A stretch of DNA of 64,000 bases from Crotophaga sulcirostris (Eukaryota > Chordata > Aves > Cuculiformes > Crotophagidae). The translations under genes and the position numbers were made by a program. A model generated the notes under the pieces. It had not been told where the DNA came from and did not search any database. It was given only the letters and a program-made list of their open reading frames with translations. The number at the start of each line of letters is the position of its first letter. Position 1 is the first letter of the stretch. Shown piece after piece: positions 11,889-25,412 of the stretch. The stretch spans positions 988,446 through 1,052,445 of the forward strand of contig VYZB01000095.1 of the NCBI GenBank assembly GCA_013397455.1, in the 5' to 3' direction.

Positions 11889-14800
11889 CTGCAAAACAAA
11901 ATAAACCATCAGATTTCTTTGGTAGATAAACTATCCTGGCCTTTCTAGTACCAGCCACTCTGCTATTACTGTCATGAAGACAATGTGATAGCATATTTTT
12001 TTACCTTAAATCTTTTCATATATTAAAGTGGATTTACTGAGGACGAAAACCTTCTATTGTCTCCTTGTGGATGAGTCAAATGTATTAAAATGGTAATTCT
12101 TTCCCATATTTTTAATCCTCTCAAAATGTTTCCTTCACGTATACAGTACGACCCAAAGATAGCAGGATTTAAGAGAACACTTGCAAATTTTACTTCAGCA
12201 TATTGCATAACCCAAGTTCAAGGCAATGGAATAAATTACAGATCCCTGAAGGAAAGAGAACATTGTCATTTCTGAAACTCAACTGTTATAATTGGACATC
12301 CCAAATGTATAATCCTGTATGAATTAGTAACTACAATGGTTCCACTTAGTAGGTCAAGACTATTGAAAAGAAACAGACTTCTGCTTGGCACTAATTTATC
12401 ACTGCTTTTAATGAAACCACCATGAATAAATCTGGTCCATTATTTATGAAGTTACCTACCTACCCATTCATTTCTTTTAATCATAATTTTCAATTCATGC
12501 TGTCCTCCCATCTCTTCCCCTACCACTTCTGTGGCAACCTTTTCCATATGCAAATGTTTTCATTCATATTTCTTGGTGTTTAGATCATTCCTAGTGTTCC
12601 AACTTTATGAGTTCTTTCTCTTTGAAACAGCAAACCAGTGCATTTTGTCCAACATGATATGATTTTGGTATGGATGTAGGACAATACCTGTTCCTAAAGT
12701 ACTATAAAGTTTTTTAATTATTCAGTGAAAGAGTACAGAACACAGTACTCTAACTCGATAAAAAGTCTCTAGGAACCTCCTTCCTTTCAAATAATTGATG
12801 TCTTCTTTTATTTGATTCTATATCAAGCTGACTGAAATGATGCCATGCAGATAGATTTTTAAAATCTGATCTCAGAACTATATGTGCTAACATAAGGGCG
12901 ATTATTCTGAAACCTAAAACTCTCTTCTTGAAAAGCATTTCTATTTGCAAATTTATTAAAGGCAATGTTCATTCTTTTTGTAGGGTAGAGGCCAGGTTTA
13001 CATGATCTTAATGGTATGGAACAGCCTACCTTAATTAGGAAAGCATCATGCACATTCATAGTAGGAATTAAATATTTTGCATTGGATTCTCAAATTAAGG
13101 CTTGAATACATAGCAATATCCTTTCCAATGGCAGAATAGCAGGACTTACAGGAATTTGCAACTTCTGCCAAATTTAAGAATCCAAGATACTGGCCCGTGT
13201 GACATGCAGGGCTCAGACTGATACTGGAAGTCCAGATTCTCCGTCTCCTGTGATAAATGTTGAAAACTGCTGCCATCCCATACCCTGCAGTGTTTTCTGT
13301 TACTTGGCACAGTGATACTGCTGCTAACATGAGGAAATGCTTGTTAAGAGTGTTTCTTCCAAAGTTGACTCCTTTCAACATATTTTCTTATGGCAATCCT
13401 ACCCTACTTTCTACATCCCTATAGATTCGATTGTTGCTTATGAATCTATGAGGATCAAAGAGCCCTAAGCTGTTCTACTCATGTTTTATTCATGTTTTCA
13501 ATCTCTCTTTTTATTTACCTGATATACTGCCTGCCAGAAGTAATTTTTGGCAGACAACAGATAATTCATTTTGTGGACATCTGCTCAAAATATTTTGTTG
13601 ATAATTAAAGAAGTCTGTAGGGTCTATGCAATGGGATTGAGCACTAATGATATCAAGGGATTTCTGATCCTCTACTTCTCTTAATAAAGACCTTTTTTAA
13701 AAAAGAAAGTTCCTTCAGTATTTAAGTTATATTGCTATAGCAGAGCAAAAGAACTTACATTAGGACCTGTTGGGCTCTAGCAATCTTTTTGACATATTAC
13801 ATTGCCTTCACTCTCATGGTGAAAGAGGGAATAATTCAAAGCTATATATGAAAGAAGAGGTTCATAAAAAAGGAGATGGGAGGAAAAGGAGGTGCTGTGT
13901 ACACATAAGATACCACATTTTAATAAAAAAAATGCTTACTTTGAGTAAGGGATGAGCACACGCTTGTTTCATTACTGTATTTTATTTGCCAAAATAATCA
14001 AATTAAAGTGAAGTCTTTCAAGATATGTTTGCACAATTATTCATGCTCATCAGGTTAGGGTTATCCAGAAACATCTATTGTAGTTTAGATATTTGCACTA
14101 TTTTTGCTCCAATGCAAATCTATCTGAAAAAACCAGTTTGCTACTGATGGTCTGTTTCCATTTCAATGGCCTTTGCATTACAAATAACTATCTTCAACAG
14201 TATTTTAACCTATTTAAAAGCATCCAGTTTTCAAATATAGCATATTAAACACATATGTTTTCAACATGTTGTTGATGCTTTCATTTTTAAGAATCTTTGG
14301 CATGCTTTTAGAATACTCAGAAGTAACCAAAATTAGTTATTTAATAAGTCATTCCTGTTTTTCTTAACTCCTTGGCAGACTAACTATTTCAGATATTTAT
14401 TTATATTTGCCTAGGAAAATATTCTCATTAAAATGTGGTAACAGCATTTAAACCTCACAGAATTTCATCTGATGTTGCAGTGACACCTTCTTTTCCTTTT
14501 TTTTCCCAGAACTGTATTCAGGCTCCCAACAGTGCACATCAGCCATGAGGTTATTTTTGAAGACAGATCAGTTTTTGTAAACAGTATCCCTCTTGCCAAC
14601 TCAGCAAATTAAAGTTACAGTTTCAGAACTGGAAGCCAAGCTACTTCCAGTCCGGGGATTGTGATGGCTGTATACACAGCACAGACATCCTGATCACTGT
14701 GGAAATACGTACAGTCATTGCAAGCCATTAACTGAGCCTACAGATGAAATTATAATATGATTGTCTCCTATATCAGGCTTTTGAATTGCCTTTGGAGGGG

Positions 14801-15778
14801 TTTGTTCACAGAAAAAGGCATAAAATGAGTTTTCAGATAGTTAGCAATAGCATTGTTAACTACACTTTTACCTTGGTCCAAAGCAATGTTGATACAATAA
14901 TTCAACCTTTATTTTAAATTCATCAGTGTGTTTCTTGGCTTGTCTGGGCTTAAATGAGCTAGTCTATAACCATTAATTGGGTATTTTTTTAAATGGACAT
15001 CAACTAAACGAAACAAAAATAAAAGACAGTTTCATATTATTTGTTTTCTTCCAGCAAAAAGGCATCTGATATTTTTCTGTCCAGTTCTAGTTTATTCACA
15101 ACAGGACAGAGATATTGCAGCATAGGGCAGCTGCCCCGTTAGGGCCACCACCTCAACACATTACAGGTCATATAACTTTTTTATTGTATAGCTTTTTTAC
15201 TGTTATAGAAGCATTAGTATGTTATATATCTCAGGGTAATCCAAGGATTAAGGAAATACAAATAAATGCTATCTCAATTGCTTGAACAGAGACAATAGAC
15301 CCTAATTGTTCACACAGTTTGAACTGCTTTGCCTCATATCCCACAGTTTGATGCTTATTTTGAACTCTGAGTTTGAGAACACAGATTAAGAGCTTCCTTG
15401 AGTAGGTTCTAGAGGTTTATCAGAGCCATTCCTATTCCTTCTTCCCTTTGTGCTTTTGAAATTTTTTTATCTTACTATGTTTCTTCCACATATGTTTCCT
15501 TGTTTATTTTCACAAATGCAATAAAAGTGGGAAAAGGATATCTAAGCTAGAAAAGGGAGCTGCAGTTTGCTCTGAATGTCACTAGATATCTTGCTTTTGC
15601 AAATATTTCAGTGCTTGCAAATCTTTGGTATTTTCATTCACTGGTAATATTTAAGAACCAAGATTTATTGCAAGGTAAATAGTTGTCATAAAGAAAAGAA
15701 CACTGAAAATGTCATACCTGTTATTATTAAAATCATATATGTGGCACTCTTTTTGCACTACATTTTTAAATTTCTTAC
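11889..15778. other. Non-coding stretch, no supported gene
   Basis: A minus-strand segment around 13380-13140 is open for about 111 codons and holds a good donor (attcct|gtaagtcc), but the upstream splice site is weak and the peptide has no recognisable domain. The plus strand has a very strong acceptor ending at 14509 (tttccttttttttcccag), followed by about 33 open codons and no good donor. I see nothing conclusive. Confidence 0.5.
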
Positions 15779-15820
15779 CTGAGTGAATGAAGTGCATGGT
15801 TTTCTCTCCTCAGTTTACAC
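15779..15820 (-). other. Candidate short exon on the minus strand
   Basis: The perfect donor cactcag|gtaagaa and the pyrimidine-rich acceptor gccttttttttcctttttaag enclose 42 bases on the minus strand. An ATG in good context (aaaccatgc) would give six codons, MHFIHS, before the donor. It could be a first coding exon of a gene reading towards 13 kb, but no convincing next exon was found. Confidence 0.15.
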
Positions 15821-17649
15821 CTTAAAAAGGAAAAAAAAGGCAACCTGAAACCCAGTAGATTATCTGTACCAAAAGGTTTAAACACTACAGCACTTGTATT
15901 GCAAAACACGGTCTACTAAGAGATGTGCAGCAAATTTTAAGCATAAATAAAGCTAAAAAATGACGAATTACATCCTTATAAACTGTATTGTACATCTCAG
16001 CTAGCTTTAATCAATCTCTTTATCTATGTAGCTAAAGGAGAAAGACATCTATTAAGGACAACTCATCCCACACAAGAAAAACAGTAGGAGAGGCAGAATG
16101 GGGAGGTTACCATGTTTTATAGCAGAAATCTCAATGGTCAGACAGACTACGGATACGGCTTTCAGATGACCAAATGTAACCAGGGCACAACGTCTTGATT
16201 TGTAGTTGTATTTATTTTCTTGATAATTATCTTCTGTTTAAAAAGGACTCCAAGTGAAGACAGCACAAACAAAGTTAAGCATGCATGGAGTGGCTCGAGC
16301 AGATTCTTGCAAGTGTTGTTGACTCACGCTAATTACAAAAATGAAGAGTATACAAGAGAGTTTACATGGGAGGGTTCCTTCTCCGTACCCAGTGAGGATT
16401 ACAGGTGTGCAAGTTAAAAAAAAAAAGGTGGAATAAAACACTACTACTAAGGATCTACCATGATGTCAAAAGAATATTAATTACAGTTGGCTTCAGGACT
16501 CTCTTCTCATAATCGTGCATCAAAGCTTTTCAGCAACTGTTTATCAACAATATAGGCAACAAGAAATAAATGTTTTCTTTTCTCCTTCATACAACAAATT
16601 AACTGGAGCTGGTGGAAATCATTTACTGAGCTGCTTCATGGAAAGTTCAGGATAAAAAGGAAAAATATCTCTTTTTTTTCCCCTCCCCAACCAAGTGTTC
16701 AGGGACCTTTCCACTGAGATGTCTGGGACCTTTCAGCTATGCATTGCTTTTGCAGCAAAGTTCACATTCGTGTTAGGCATATTCTCTTGGAATATTAAAA
16801 TACAGAGGTGGAGACAGTCCAAAAGCAAGTAAGCTGATTACCATTTCAGGCCTTCTGAGGTCAGTCCACACCACTAAAATAGAAAGAGTCTGTAACAGCT
16901 TTTCAATAGGAGTAATGGGAGCAATACAACCCACCACAGCTTAGAATGGGACAGCATAATGTTATAAGCTGTGGTTGCCAACATACCAGGGCACAGAGCT
17001 TAGTTTAATGCACAAGGTTCCTTCTAGGCCATGTTTATAAAGAGACTTGATGCCAAAAAAAAATCTGTCGTTTCCTGGGGTGGAACTGGCAGAGATCAAG
17101 TCACTTTGTGGAGGCAGGGGTGACCTTGGCTGAGGAAGAGGGGCAGCTGCTGGTAGCAAGACAGGGCAGCAGCAGGAGCAAAGTTGGCTTCTTTGGGTAG
17201 AACAGGAGCCACTCTAACTGCTGATGGCACTGAAGTAGCCTGGATATCTCTTGTCCAGCCCTACGTCAGGGACTGAAATGCAAGTACCTGGAAGATAAAC
17301 TGCAGTAACTGTCTAAAAATGTGCAGATGGTTTAGTACAAGAAAGTGAAGGAGAGTCCAATCAATATCAAACTGAAAATTGATGTGTGAATTTTAAATAG
17401 ACAGAATGCAATTATCCAGATAGGAACTTGGCTTGGGCTCCAAGCAATTGAGGGTTTTACATCTGTATTTTGGAAGTTTTATGGGCTTACATAGCCATGC
17501 CATGTAAATATCAGAAACAAAATAATAGCTGTACTAAGAGAGCTGCTCAGACTGAGCCTTTGTGCAGTGATAAAATGATGAAATCTCCCTAGTTTAAAGC
17601 TGTGCTGCCATAGCATAGAGACTGAAGAATTCAACATGCTTTTGTTGAT

Positions 17650-17715
17650 TTAAAGAAAAAAACACCCCCAAAAAAACAACTCCCCCAAACCAACAAAAAA
17701 TACCCCAATCCAACA
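17650..17715 (+). repeat. A/C-rich low-complexity tract
   Basis: Alternating A and C runs (caccccc, aaaaaaac, tcccccaaac and so on), almost without G or T. It resembles the complement of the G/T tract at 9.2 kb, but the two are not copies of each other. Confidence 0.7.
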
Positions 17716-20700
17716 GCTGAGTGCACTGACAGTTTTTATTGCATCCATCAAGGCCTGATGCAGCTAGCTGATATTGAAAAATTGATACATAATCATATAC
17801 CCTAGGGCAATCCTTGTTAAAGATGTGTGCAAGTACCTGGGGGACTGTGTCACCACCTTCTGCAGATACCTGAGTTTCAACTGCCTTAGGGAACTCCTAG
17901 CTTTCCCCAGTGCCACTTTGAGCAGTGTCACTTGACAATGTTGACAAGAGAAACACGTAAGCATGGCGGAGGCTGTTTAAGTGCTGTAGTGCATCACTCA
18001 GTGATGTATGGTCACTTTTGGCAGAAAGGACACCTACTGAACAAGTGATTTGGTTCCTATAAGAAAACCCTCAAAATTAATAAATTCCTTAGAGGTGTCC
18101 TTGTAAAAAATTAAAATCATATTGATATGTTTCAAACATCCTCTTTTTTTTTTTAGCTCAAACAAGTATATAATGCAACATAGTATATTTGAAGAGTTTC
18201 ATTTTGTCTTTATAGCTTCATTTCTCCCTCTTGCAGTGCCTTCATAGTATCTCTGTCAGTCTAGCATCCTGCAAAGGACACATTTTAAAATAGGAACGGC
18301 AATGTGGTGCTGTCAGATTTTGGCACGGATGCAGAATGATTTAGCTGTCTGCATGGGACTTTAGTTAAGGAATGACACAAATCCCAAGCTTATCCAACAG
18401 AGTTATCCAAATGATAAGGTCCTGTTTTCTGACTTTAGAGAAAAATGCACTAAAGAAAAATAATTTCTATTATGGTCTTCCTGTAACAACTGGTAGCATC
18501 ATTGTTCCCTCACCTGCCTAAAATTTTAAGCCAATAAGTACATAACTCTGAATTTTCATTAATAAACAATTTATTACTAATTTCAGATAATGAGTCTTAA
18601 TAATTTTATGTAATCCTACAGAGAGACCCATTGCTCACTTATGTAAGGTCTGCCTCAGATGGTAGTTCCAGGTCTGACAAAAGCTAAGCACCATCCATTT
18701 TCTCTTCTGCTTTTCTTCCATTGTAGCTTTTTCCACTGTTTGTACCAGTGTTGCTACACTGGGGTGTTTCCCATTCTTCAGTAGTGGGGTTTAAGTACAG
18801 ACAGACTAGACAATTTGAAATGTTAAGATAATTACTTTTGAAGATAACCAGAAGAAACCATCAAATTCTAAAGCAAATACTTTCATTTTTTTTCCTATTT
18901 TATGAATGTAGCCTATGTTAATATACTCAGATTCCATTGCCCCATTATAATTCTAGCTAATAAAGGTAACACTCATTTCTTCCAAAATAACATAAGCTAA
19001 AATAAGTAAAACCCTCTCTGTTGGAGGTATATATTCATTTCAGGACATAAATATTGGTTGAAATTCAGAAATCACAGTGGCTGCTGTATTACATGGTACA
19101 GAGCCCAAAAGATTTGCAACTGAGTGTTGCTTTAGAGGTGCAGTTTGGCTATTCTTAACTTAGAGGCTGGTACTTGGAATCTTTGCCTGGGAAACAACTC
19201 ATAGTTACTAAGCAACTCTGGGAGCCAGGGTTAGCCGAAATTTCAGCAGCTTTCCTGCCTGCAACAGAATCTATACAACCCTGTAAGACTAGCTTACAGA
19301 AGGGGGCCCTGAAGGGTTCTCCTAAATATAAAGAAGCATGTGTAAAGCATTGCACAGCACAGCTCACAAATCAGTTTTTTGTTGTGTTTATATGTCATTT
19401 GTAAATTCTATGAAGAGCTCGAAGCAAACTAAGCGTCGTAAATCTTGAAAGAAGCTAGTTCTGCTTATAACTTATATCATGAGAGGTATTGAGTAGCACC
19501 ACTGAGTTTTAAGAGGCTGGAAAGAAAGCAGAAGCAGCCTGAAGCCTAAAACTAGAAAAGGATTAATTAAAGGGAATGATAGATGTTTCTCCAAGAGCAG
19601 AGGGTGTTTGTGGACTCTCACCAGGTGCCCCAGTGAGGTGGGATGAGCAAACTGAGAGGCAGAGGGCAAGCGAATGTGGCTGAGACACGCCACCCTGGGC
19701 AACCAAATGAGCAAGTCATACCAGCCCCTTGGACAGGGGGAGCAGGAAAGAGCTGCAACATCAGGAACAGCAAGCCCAGGCAAGTTTTGCAGGGTTACCA
19801 GTAGTAGCTCAAAAGGATCCCTGATGCATTTTGGCTTTGTATAACATTGTTTTTTACTGCAAATTCATGGTTTTAAGCAAATGTATTATTTTATCCGTAT
19901 GTTCTGCCTAGTGATACCATTATTTCCTTTCTTCATTTTTCTATGAAACATACACAAGTGGCTAATGAATCTGTTATTCAAAGATGTATGGAAAAAGTGT
20001 AAGGAACCTGGCATCTAATGAGTCTTGAACTCCCAAGGGTGTACAGGATAATAGTGATTATAAATGGGTAATAAATTGCCAATTTTGGAGACATCTCTTT
20101 TGACAAATGGAAAACCTATGGTCGAAGAGCGTGAAACAGTGACCGCAATGTAACCTAAGACATGTGTTCACAAGCTAGTGCTAGTCATGATACTGTGCTG
20201 AAACAGAAGTATTAAAAATCCTCTAGAAAACTCTAATGGAGTAGGAAGGGAAAGGAAATCTTACCAATGAAGTCTAGTCCATGCAGTTCCTTGCAATCAG
20301 GAATAATAACAAAGAGCAAAATCTGCTTCCTGGAGATCATGGTAAGTGTTTTGACAAGTTTCAGGCTGCATAAACATAGTCCTAATAGCCTGTAATTATA
20401 GGTGGTTACTAGATGATGTTACACAAATGGGAAAAGTGGGAGAGATAGACTTAAATAAATAGATAAAATCCACTCATTTTTTTATAATGCTGCACAGGTT
20501 ATCAGATAAAAGGCGAATTAGTGCATCAGTGCATGCTATAGAAGTCCAACACCAGCTGTTCCTGTTCCAGACAATCGATAGTATATACCTAAATACAAGA
20601 TATGATTTACCCTACAGTATTTCAGAATACAAGTATAGGTGTTGGCCGAAGCAATCAACAAGAAGAAAACATCTGTTATGAGAGTCCCTCTAGAAAGGCT

Positions 20701-21119
20701 GTAAAGGTAAAGTCTTGCTCCTTTCTAAATTAATTTTGTAATAAGGAAATCTATTTGAACTCTCAGAAGGTTCCTCTCAAAATAACCGAAGCATAGTGAG
20801 GGTTTCCTATACTAATTAATACTTTAAAAGTAAAAAGGAAATTCACCATTAAATCCTTCTGTTCCAATATTAAAGATCAAGATTTGTTTCATACAATAAG
20901 ACAGTGGCTCCTTATCAAGAATTCAGATTTATAATGTAATTGTGTAAAACTTCTGCAAACCCCAGAATTGATTCAGTCCCTACTAACCATGAGCTGAGGA
21001 CAAAACAACACAAAACACCAAGTTGAACATCTGTTGACTGTGTAGAGATTCAAAATTTATATCAAAATGGAGGCAGTGATCCCTCTTTAAAGTATCACAA
21101 ATCTAAACCTAAGCCTGGT

Positions 21120-21185
21120 GGGTGTCAGAACACACCATCTGTTAAATTAATACAGTTCAATTAATCAAAGTTAAATGTTCTTACA
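21120..21185. promoter_or_regulatory. Cluster of homeodomain and TCF/LEF-like sites
   Basis: Within 66 bases are gttaaattaat, ttcaattaatcaaag (which includes the TCF/LEF-like core atcaaag) and aaagttaaatg. Such clusters occur by chance in AT-rich DNA, so confidence is low. Confidence 0.12.
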
Positions 21186-22834
21186 TTTTTTTCACTTCTG
21201 TATCTGAATATGCATTAATTCTACTGAAGAGTGTATATCCTGCAATGGGATTCAGGAAGAATTCAGGATGATTAATGTGTTTACAGTGAACATCCAGCCA
21301 ATGGAAATGTTGAATTGTAAGATATATGGGGAAATTTGCAAAAAATGCCAAACATACTGCAGCAAATATCTAATGTACCATGTAAGATAACAGACAAGAA
21401 TAAGGCCTGGGTACGGCAGCTGCCATCCAGGTGACCAACATGTAGAGAACATCCACGTATCTTATTCATCTTGCTTGAACGATCTGCTGTGAAAGATTTT
21501 TCAACATAGAGAACCTGTGTCTTCATAGTATGGCAAATCAACCCATAACTGTATTTGACTACTAGGTAACGTTTTCTGGTTTTGGATAAAGAGAAGATTT
21601 CCTAACAGGGGTTGTGGACTAAGTACAAGTGGGAAGACGACCTGCACTGAATTAGATCCCATACAGATGTAGTAACATTGGGCCAACTGGCCTTGACTTC
21701 TCAATCTAGTAACTGCATTACATGCCTTTTACTAGCATGCAGAGCCCCATCGTGAAGGGCCTCCTGATGTGACATGTATGACATAGATGACTATCCTCTT
21801 TGTCCCATCACCAAACCAAAAGTTTTCCACATAACTTCATAAATGTTTTATAATGTTTTATTTTTATCCGTCACTGTACTTACTCGCAATGCTACTTAAG
21901 CAAAACATCTATGCTACAAATTCTAATAAAAAAAATTATCTGATGGTGTGACTAGTAGTTCATACTAAATAGTCACTATATTTAGCAAAATACATATACA
22001 TACAATCTAGTTTCTGCAAGTGTGTGTGGGTTGCATAGTATGGAAAACTGGATAATATTTTTGAACTAAAGTGCAAGCCTAGGTTGAAGCAAAGGATTAA
22101 TCTGGTCAATAAAACTAGATGTCAATGTTTCATAGCTACCACTCTGGTAGTGCTCACAACTACTGAGCTAGGGAGCCGAGTTGAATATCCTTGCACAGGA
22201 AATATGCTATTTGCATAGGAGATTATTATGTGAACAAAGCTTTTTTCTTCATTGCAAACTATGTTGAAAGACTACTCCACAGGACAGAAATAGATTAAAT
22301 AAAAGGAAGAAACGGCCATAATCATGTTAGTAATAAGCAGAAATATAAGCTGAAGTTGAAAGTCAAATTTTAAAAGAAAACAGGTTAAAGCCACAAGATC
22401 ACAACTGAGAACTCCTGGATTTGGAGTCAGAAACAACAAATGAAGACACCATGCACAGCCCTGAGCAAGGGTTCCTCTTAGAGCTTTGCAGCTTCTCGCA
22501 TGAATGCACAGTCACCACCCCTGCTACTGAATTTGGAAATGACTGGGTGAGGGCTTTCAACATAAGCAGAAGAGCTCAGGATTGAACAGAAGGTGAAGAG
22601 AAGACAGGGAGGAAAAAGAGAGAGAGAACAGTCTAGTTTTGCATGTGTACATGCCCCACTTACGTCCTTCAAGCGTTGCAACTCCTTTCTATGAGACAAA
22701 GAGCTTGCATGCTTTCTGCTGTCATGCCACCTGTAATGGCTGTAGTAGCAGTGTAATAACTATTTTTGTAAGCCTATCTGCTACATAAAAATGAGGTAAG
22801 ATGACAGAATTTACTGAGTACCCCAGAACTAGAC

Positions 22835-22858
22835 TTTAAAAAAATATATTTTTTTAAA
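22835..22858. repeat. Perfect 24-base A/T palindrome
   Basis: TTT, seven A, TATA, seven T, AAA: a perfect self-complementary sequence able to form a cruciform or hairpin. Probably a chance low-complexity product. Confidence 0.75.
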
Positions 22859-24163
22859 AGATAAGATCAGATAAAGAAACTTAGGCTCTTTTCAGGACAT
22901 GATTATCTCTCCTCCCCAGTATCACCATCTAGCAAACACATGGGAAGGGTTCCTGCCAGAGAGAACATACACAGCTTCTTTTGCTTTCTGTGACACAGCA
23001 AAGTAGGGCTTAGCTTTATGTTACAAGGGACTTGGAAAAAACTATGATACTAAGCAGTTGATTTTTACTTTGCTGTGTCTCTGTATCTTGTGCTCACAAG
23101 ATCAGAGTTCCCTGTCAACATAGAGAGATCTCGGTGTGATTCAACAGAGATTTACATAGACAGTACTAGAAAAATCAAAAAGCAATACTAATTAAAATTC
23201 TCCTCAGCTTGGCAGAAGTCATCCACCTGTGCTTCTGGAAGTCCTTTGCGTGCTATCATTGCTCAGTACCTTTCACCGTGGTCAAGGCAGGCATAAAGGT
23301 GACACGAAGTGAAAAGGCATAACTACATGAGAGCTAAAAAAAAAAACCTTAAGAGCATGCTATAAACATCCTCCACCTTCCAGCGGGTGAGGGAGGAAGC
23401 CAGGCACACTGGTGTTAGCTCCTCTGCATGCCCCAGAGAAGGCTCACAGCTGCACAGCTGTTTCTTTCTCTGGGTGCTCTCGAGCAGCCTGCATACAGCA
23501 CTGCTGAGCACGTTTCCTTCAGCACAGGCTAGGCCAGGCTTGAATTTACACCAATTACATTAGCAGAGATTTAATCTGGTTGCAAATTGTTCCCGAGATC
23601 AATGGAGCACACAATGCAGTTAGTTGTTGAAACAAGGCCAAAATGAGAAGAAAATTGAGACCTTGACTGCCGCAGTCAGACTCATGTTTCAGAAGCAGCT
23701 CCATGTTTTGCCAGACAGGTGAGCTTTTGTGACCACTTCTTCAAAGGTGGTACAGGTAAATCAGACTATTAAACCCAGCCCCTTGTTTTGCCATAAAGAA
23801 TTACACACCAAGAAGATGAAGGATCCTGTTTATATACCACAGGGCTCAGCAGTGCCATCATTCACCTTAAGAACAGCCATCTCCAATATTTGCTTCAGTT
23901 CTTTATCTCATTTCACCTTACCAAGTCTCCTTAATCCTAGGGCATTTGAGCAGGTGCATATCAGCTCTTTGCTGCCTGCAGTCTCCACCCAAACACACAC
24001 AGCATCTGTACTGAACCAAGGCATCACTTTAAGAGAGTGAGGATAGGGTGTACATGAGCAGGATGAGGAAGATTGGCCATGAGTATTGCCAATAATAAAG
24101 CAAAGATGGATGTTGCTATTGAAGAAGATGTGGTTGAAGCAACAGCTCACTTAAATGCTATTT

Positions 24164-24190
24164 AAAACAAAACAAAACAAAGCAAAAATG
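24164..24190 (+). repeat. (AAAAC)n simple repeat
   Basis: Four to five AAAAC-like units. It directly follows the stop of a 28-codon open frame starting at 24079, so an A-rich tail of a small retrocopy was considered. No parent gene is recognised. Confidence 0.7.
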
Positions 24191-25300
24191 CTTTCTTGCC
24201 CACATATAAAGCAGTAGCCAGCTGGAAGCACCCAGCACTTCATCCCTCTAAGTACAACTAGCTTCTCAATCAAGAATGAAACCCCTAGTTTTATTGCCCT
24301 TGTGATCTACATTACATAATCAACAAGACCAGAACCAGAGGGAGGACTACTGAGGACACACAGATGATGGTGATTAGGGCAGTCTTCTGAGAGATAAGAT
24401 TGTGTTTAAATTTCTTTAGAGAGAAAAAGAAATTGAAAATTAGTTTCTTTTTATTCTGTATAAGTAGATATCACTACTCCAGCTTATGTGGAGACACAGG
24501 AGAGGAAAGAAGAGTAGTTATTCTTCCTGGACTGTGCATGTTATCCCTCCAAAGCACATCATATAACTGAATTGGTCTGGGTGTTTCACTTTGGTGAGAA
24601 AGAGTGAAGAAAAAAATAAACCAGTTTGACTCAATCTATTTTTTTCTCTCCTTTGCCTTGGTTCACATTATAAAACAATTTAAGTAATAAAGTCAAGCAG
24701 AAAACAACTATTTCCTCTACCTTCTTTGTGCTAGAGCAAGCAGGAGCAGATTCAGCAGCTCACACAGCTCCTGCTTTGCATCTTGTAAAATTATTTGCAC
24801 CTGTGAAAACTGTGTTTAATAATACACCCGCCTCAGAAGGGCAGCATTTTGTACTTACTGAGCACAGGCACAAATGAGAGCCCACTGCTCAGAGCAGCAA
24901 GATATTCAGTTCTCCATCTCTTTTTCTCTGTGTGTGAAGAGGCTAATTCAGAATACCCCTGACATGGTCATGCAGATCACTTGGCCAACCATGTGTCAGA
25001 GACGATTAGTGAAAAAGGGAAGAAGGCTTTCCTCTGGAGATTCTGAAGGCAAGTAGAGGACAAGTGTTAGCTGAACAATGTGAGTCAGGGGGAGTTTGTT
25101 TTATACCTGAGTTGCAGCTCAGCTTCTTTAGCTATAAAGTTATCAAAAATACAATGTTGAATTTTGTTTGGGTTAGTGGTTCATTCCCAAATGCTTCAGT
25201 GATTTATGACTATAAGACTGAAAAAGAAAAAAACAAAACCCACAACCTGCTTTGTCTTCCTGCTAAAACTCTGTCCTTCTGAGTTAGAAGGAAGAATAGG

Positions 25301-25412
25301 TTGTTGGTTAAGATGCAAGTCTGGGACCAGAAAGATCTTGTTTCTTCGTAACTGTCATAAACTGTTCTATCATAAACATCTCATGTGACTTTAGAAAACT
25401 ATTTTCGCTTTT
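25301..25412 (+). repeat. MIR/tRNA-SINE relic (possible)
   Basis: The text begins with ttggttaagatgcaagtctg, which resembles the A-box region and following 'tggttaagagcacgggctct' part of MIR-type SINEs. It ends with catctcatgtgactttag, which resembles the 'ctgtgtgacctt' part. The middle is diverged. No tail or target duplication is seen. Confidence 0.35.

Larger units (their letters stand above)
15821..25300. other. Long non-coding stretch
   Basis: No supported gene. Isolated good donors occur on the plus strand at 20342 (atcatg|gtaagtg), 22797 and 23719 (gacag|gtgagc), and on the minus strand near 20264 (attg|gtaagat). None has a matching acceptor that I trust. Small A/C, AAAAC and A/T tracts are listed separately. 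Confidence 0.55.

Noticed and set aside
13046..13381. Minus-strand 111-codon frame with a good donor, considered as an upstream BPI-like exon or signal-peptide exon
   Set aside because: The upstream acceptor is weak, and neither a signal peptide nor a BPI N-terminal motif could be read in the matching frame.
14510..14613. Thirty-odd open codons behind a very strong plus-strand acceptor
   Set aside because: No usable donor and no poly(A) signal close by; a pyrimidine-rich tract alone is frequent in this DNA.
20262..20346. Donor-like sites on both strands around a short bidirectional open segment
   Set aside because: No acceptor or partner exon on either strand fits, and the ATG-started peptides have no recognisable features.
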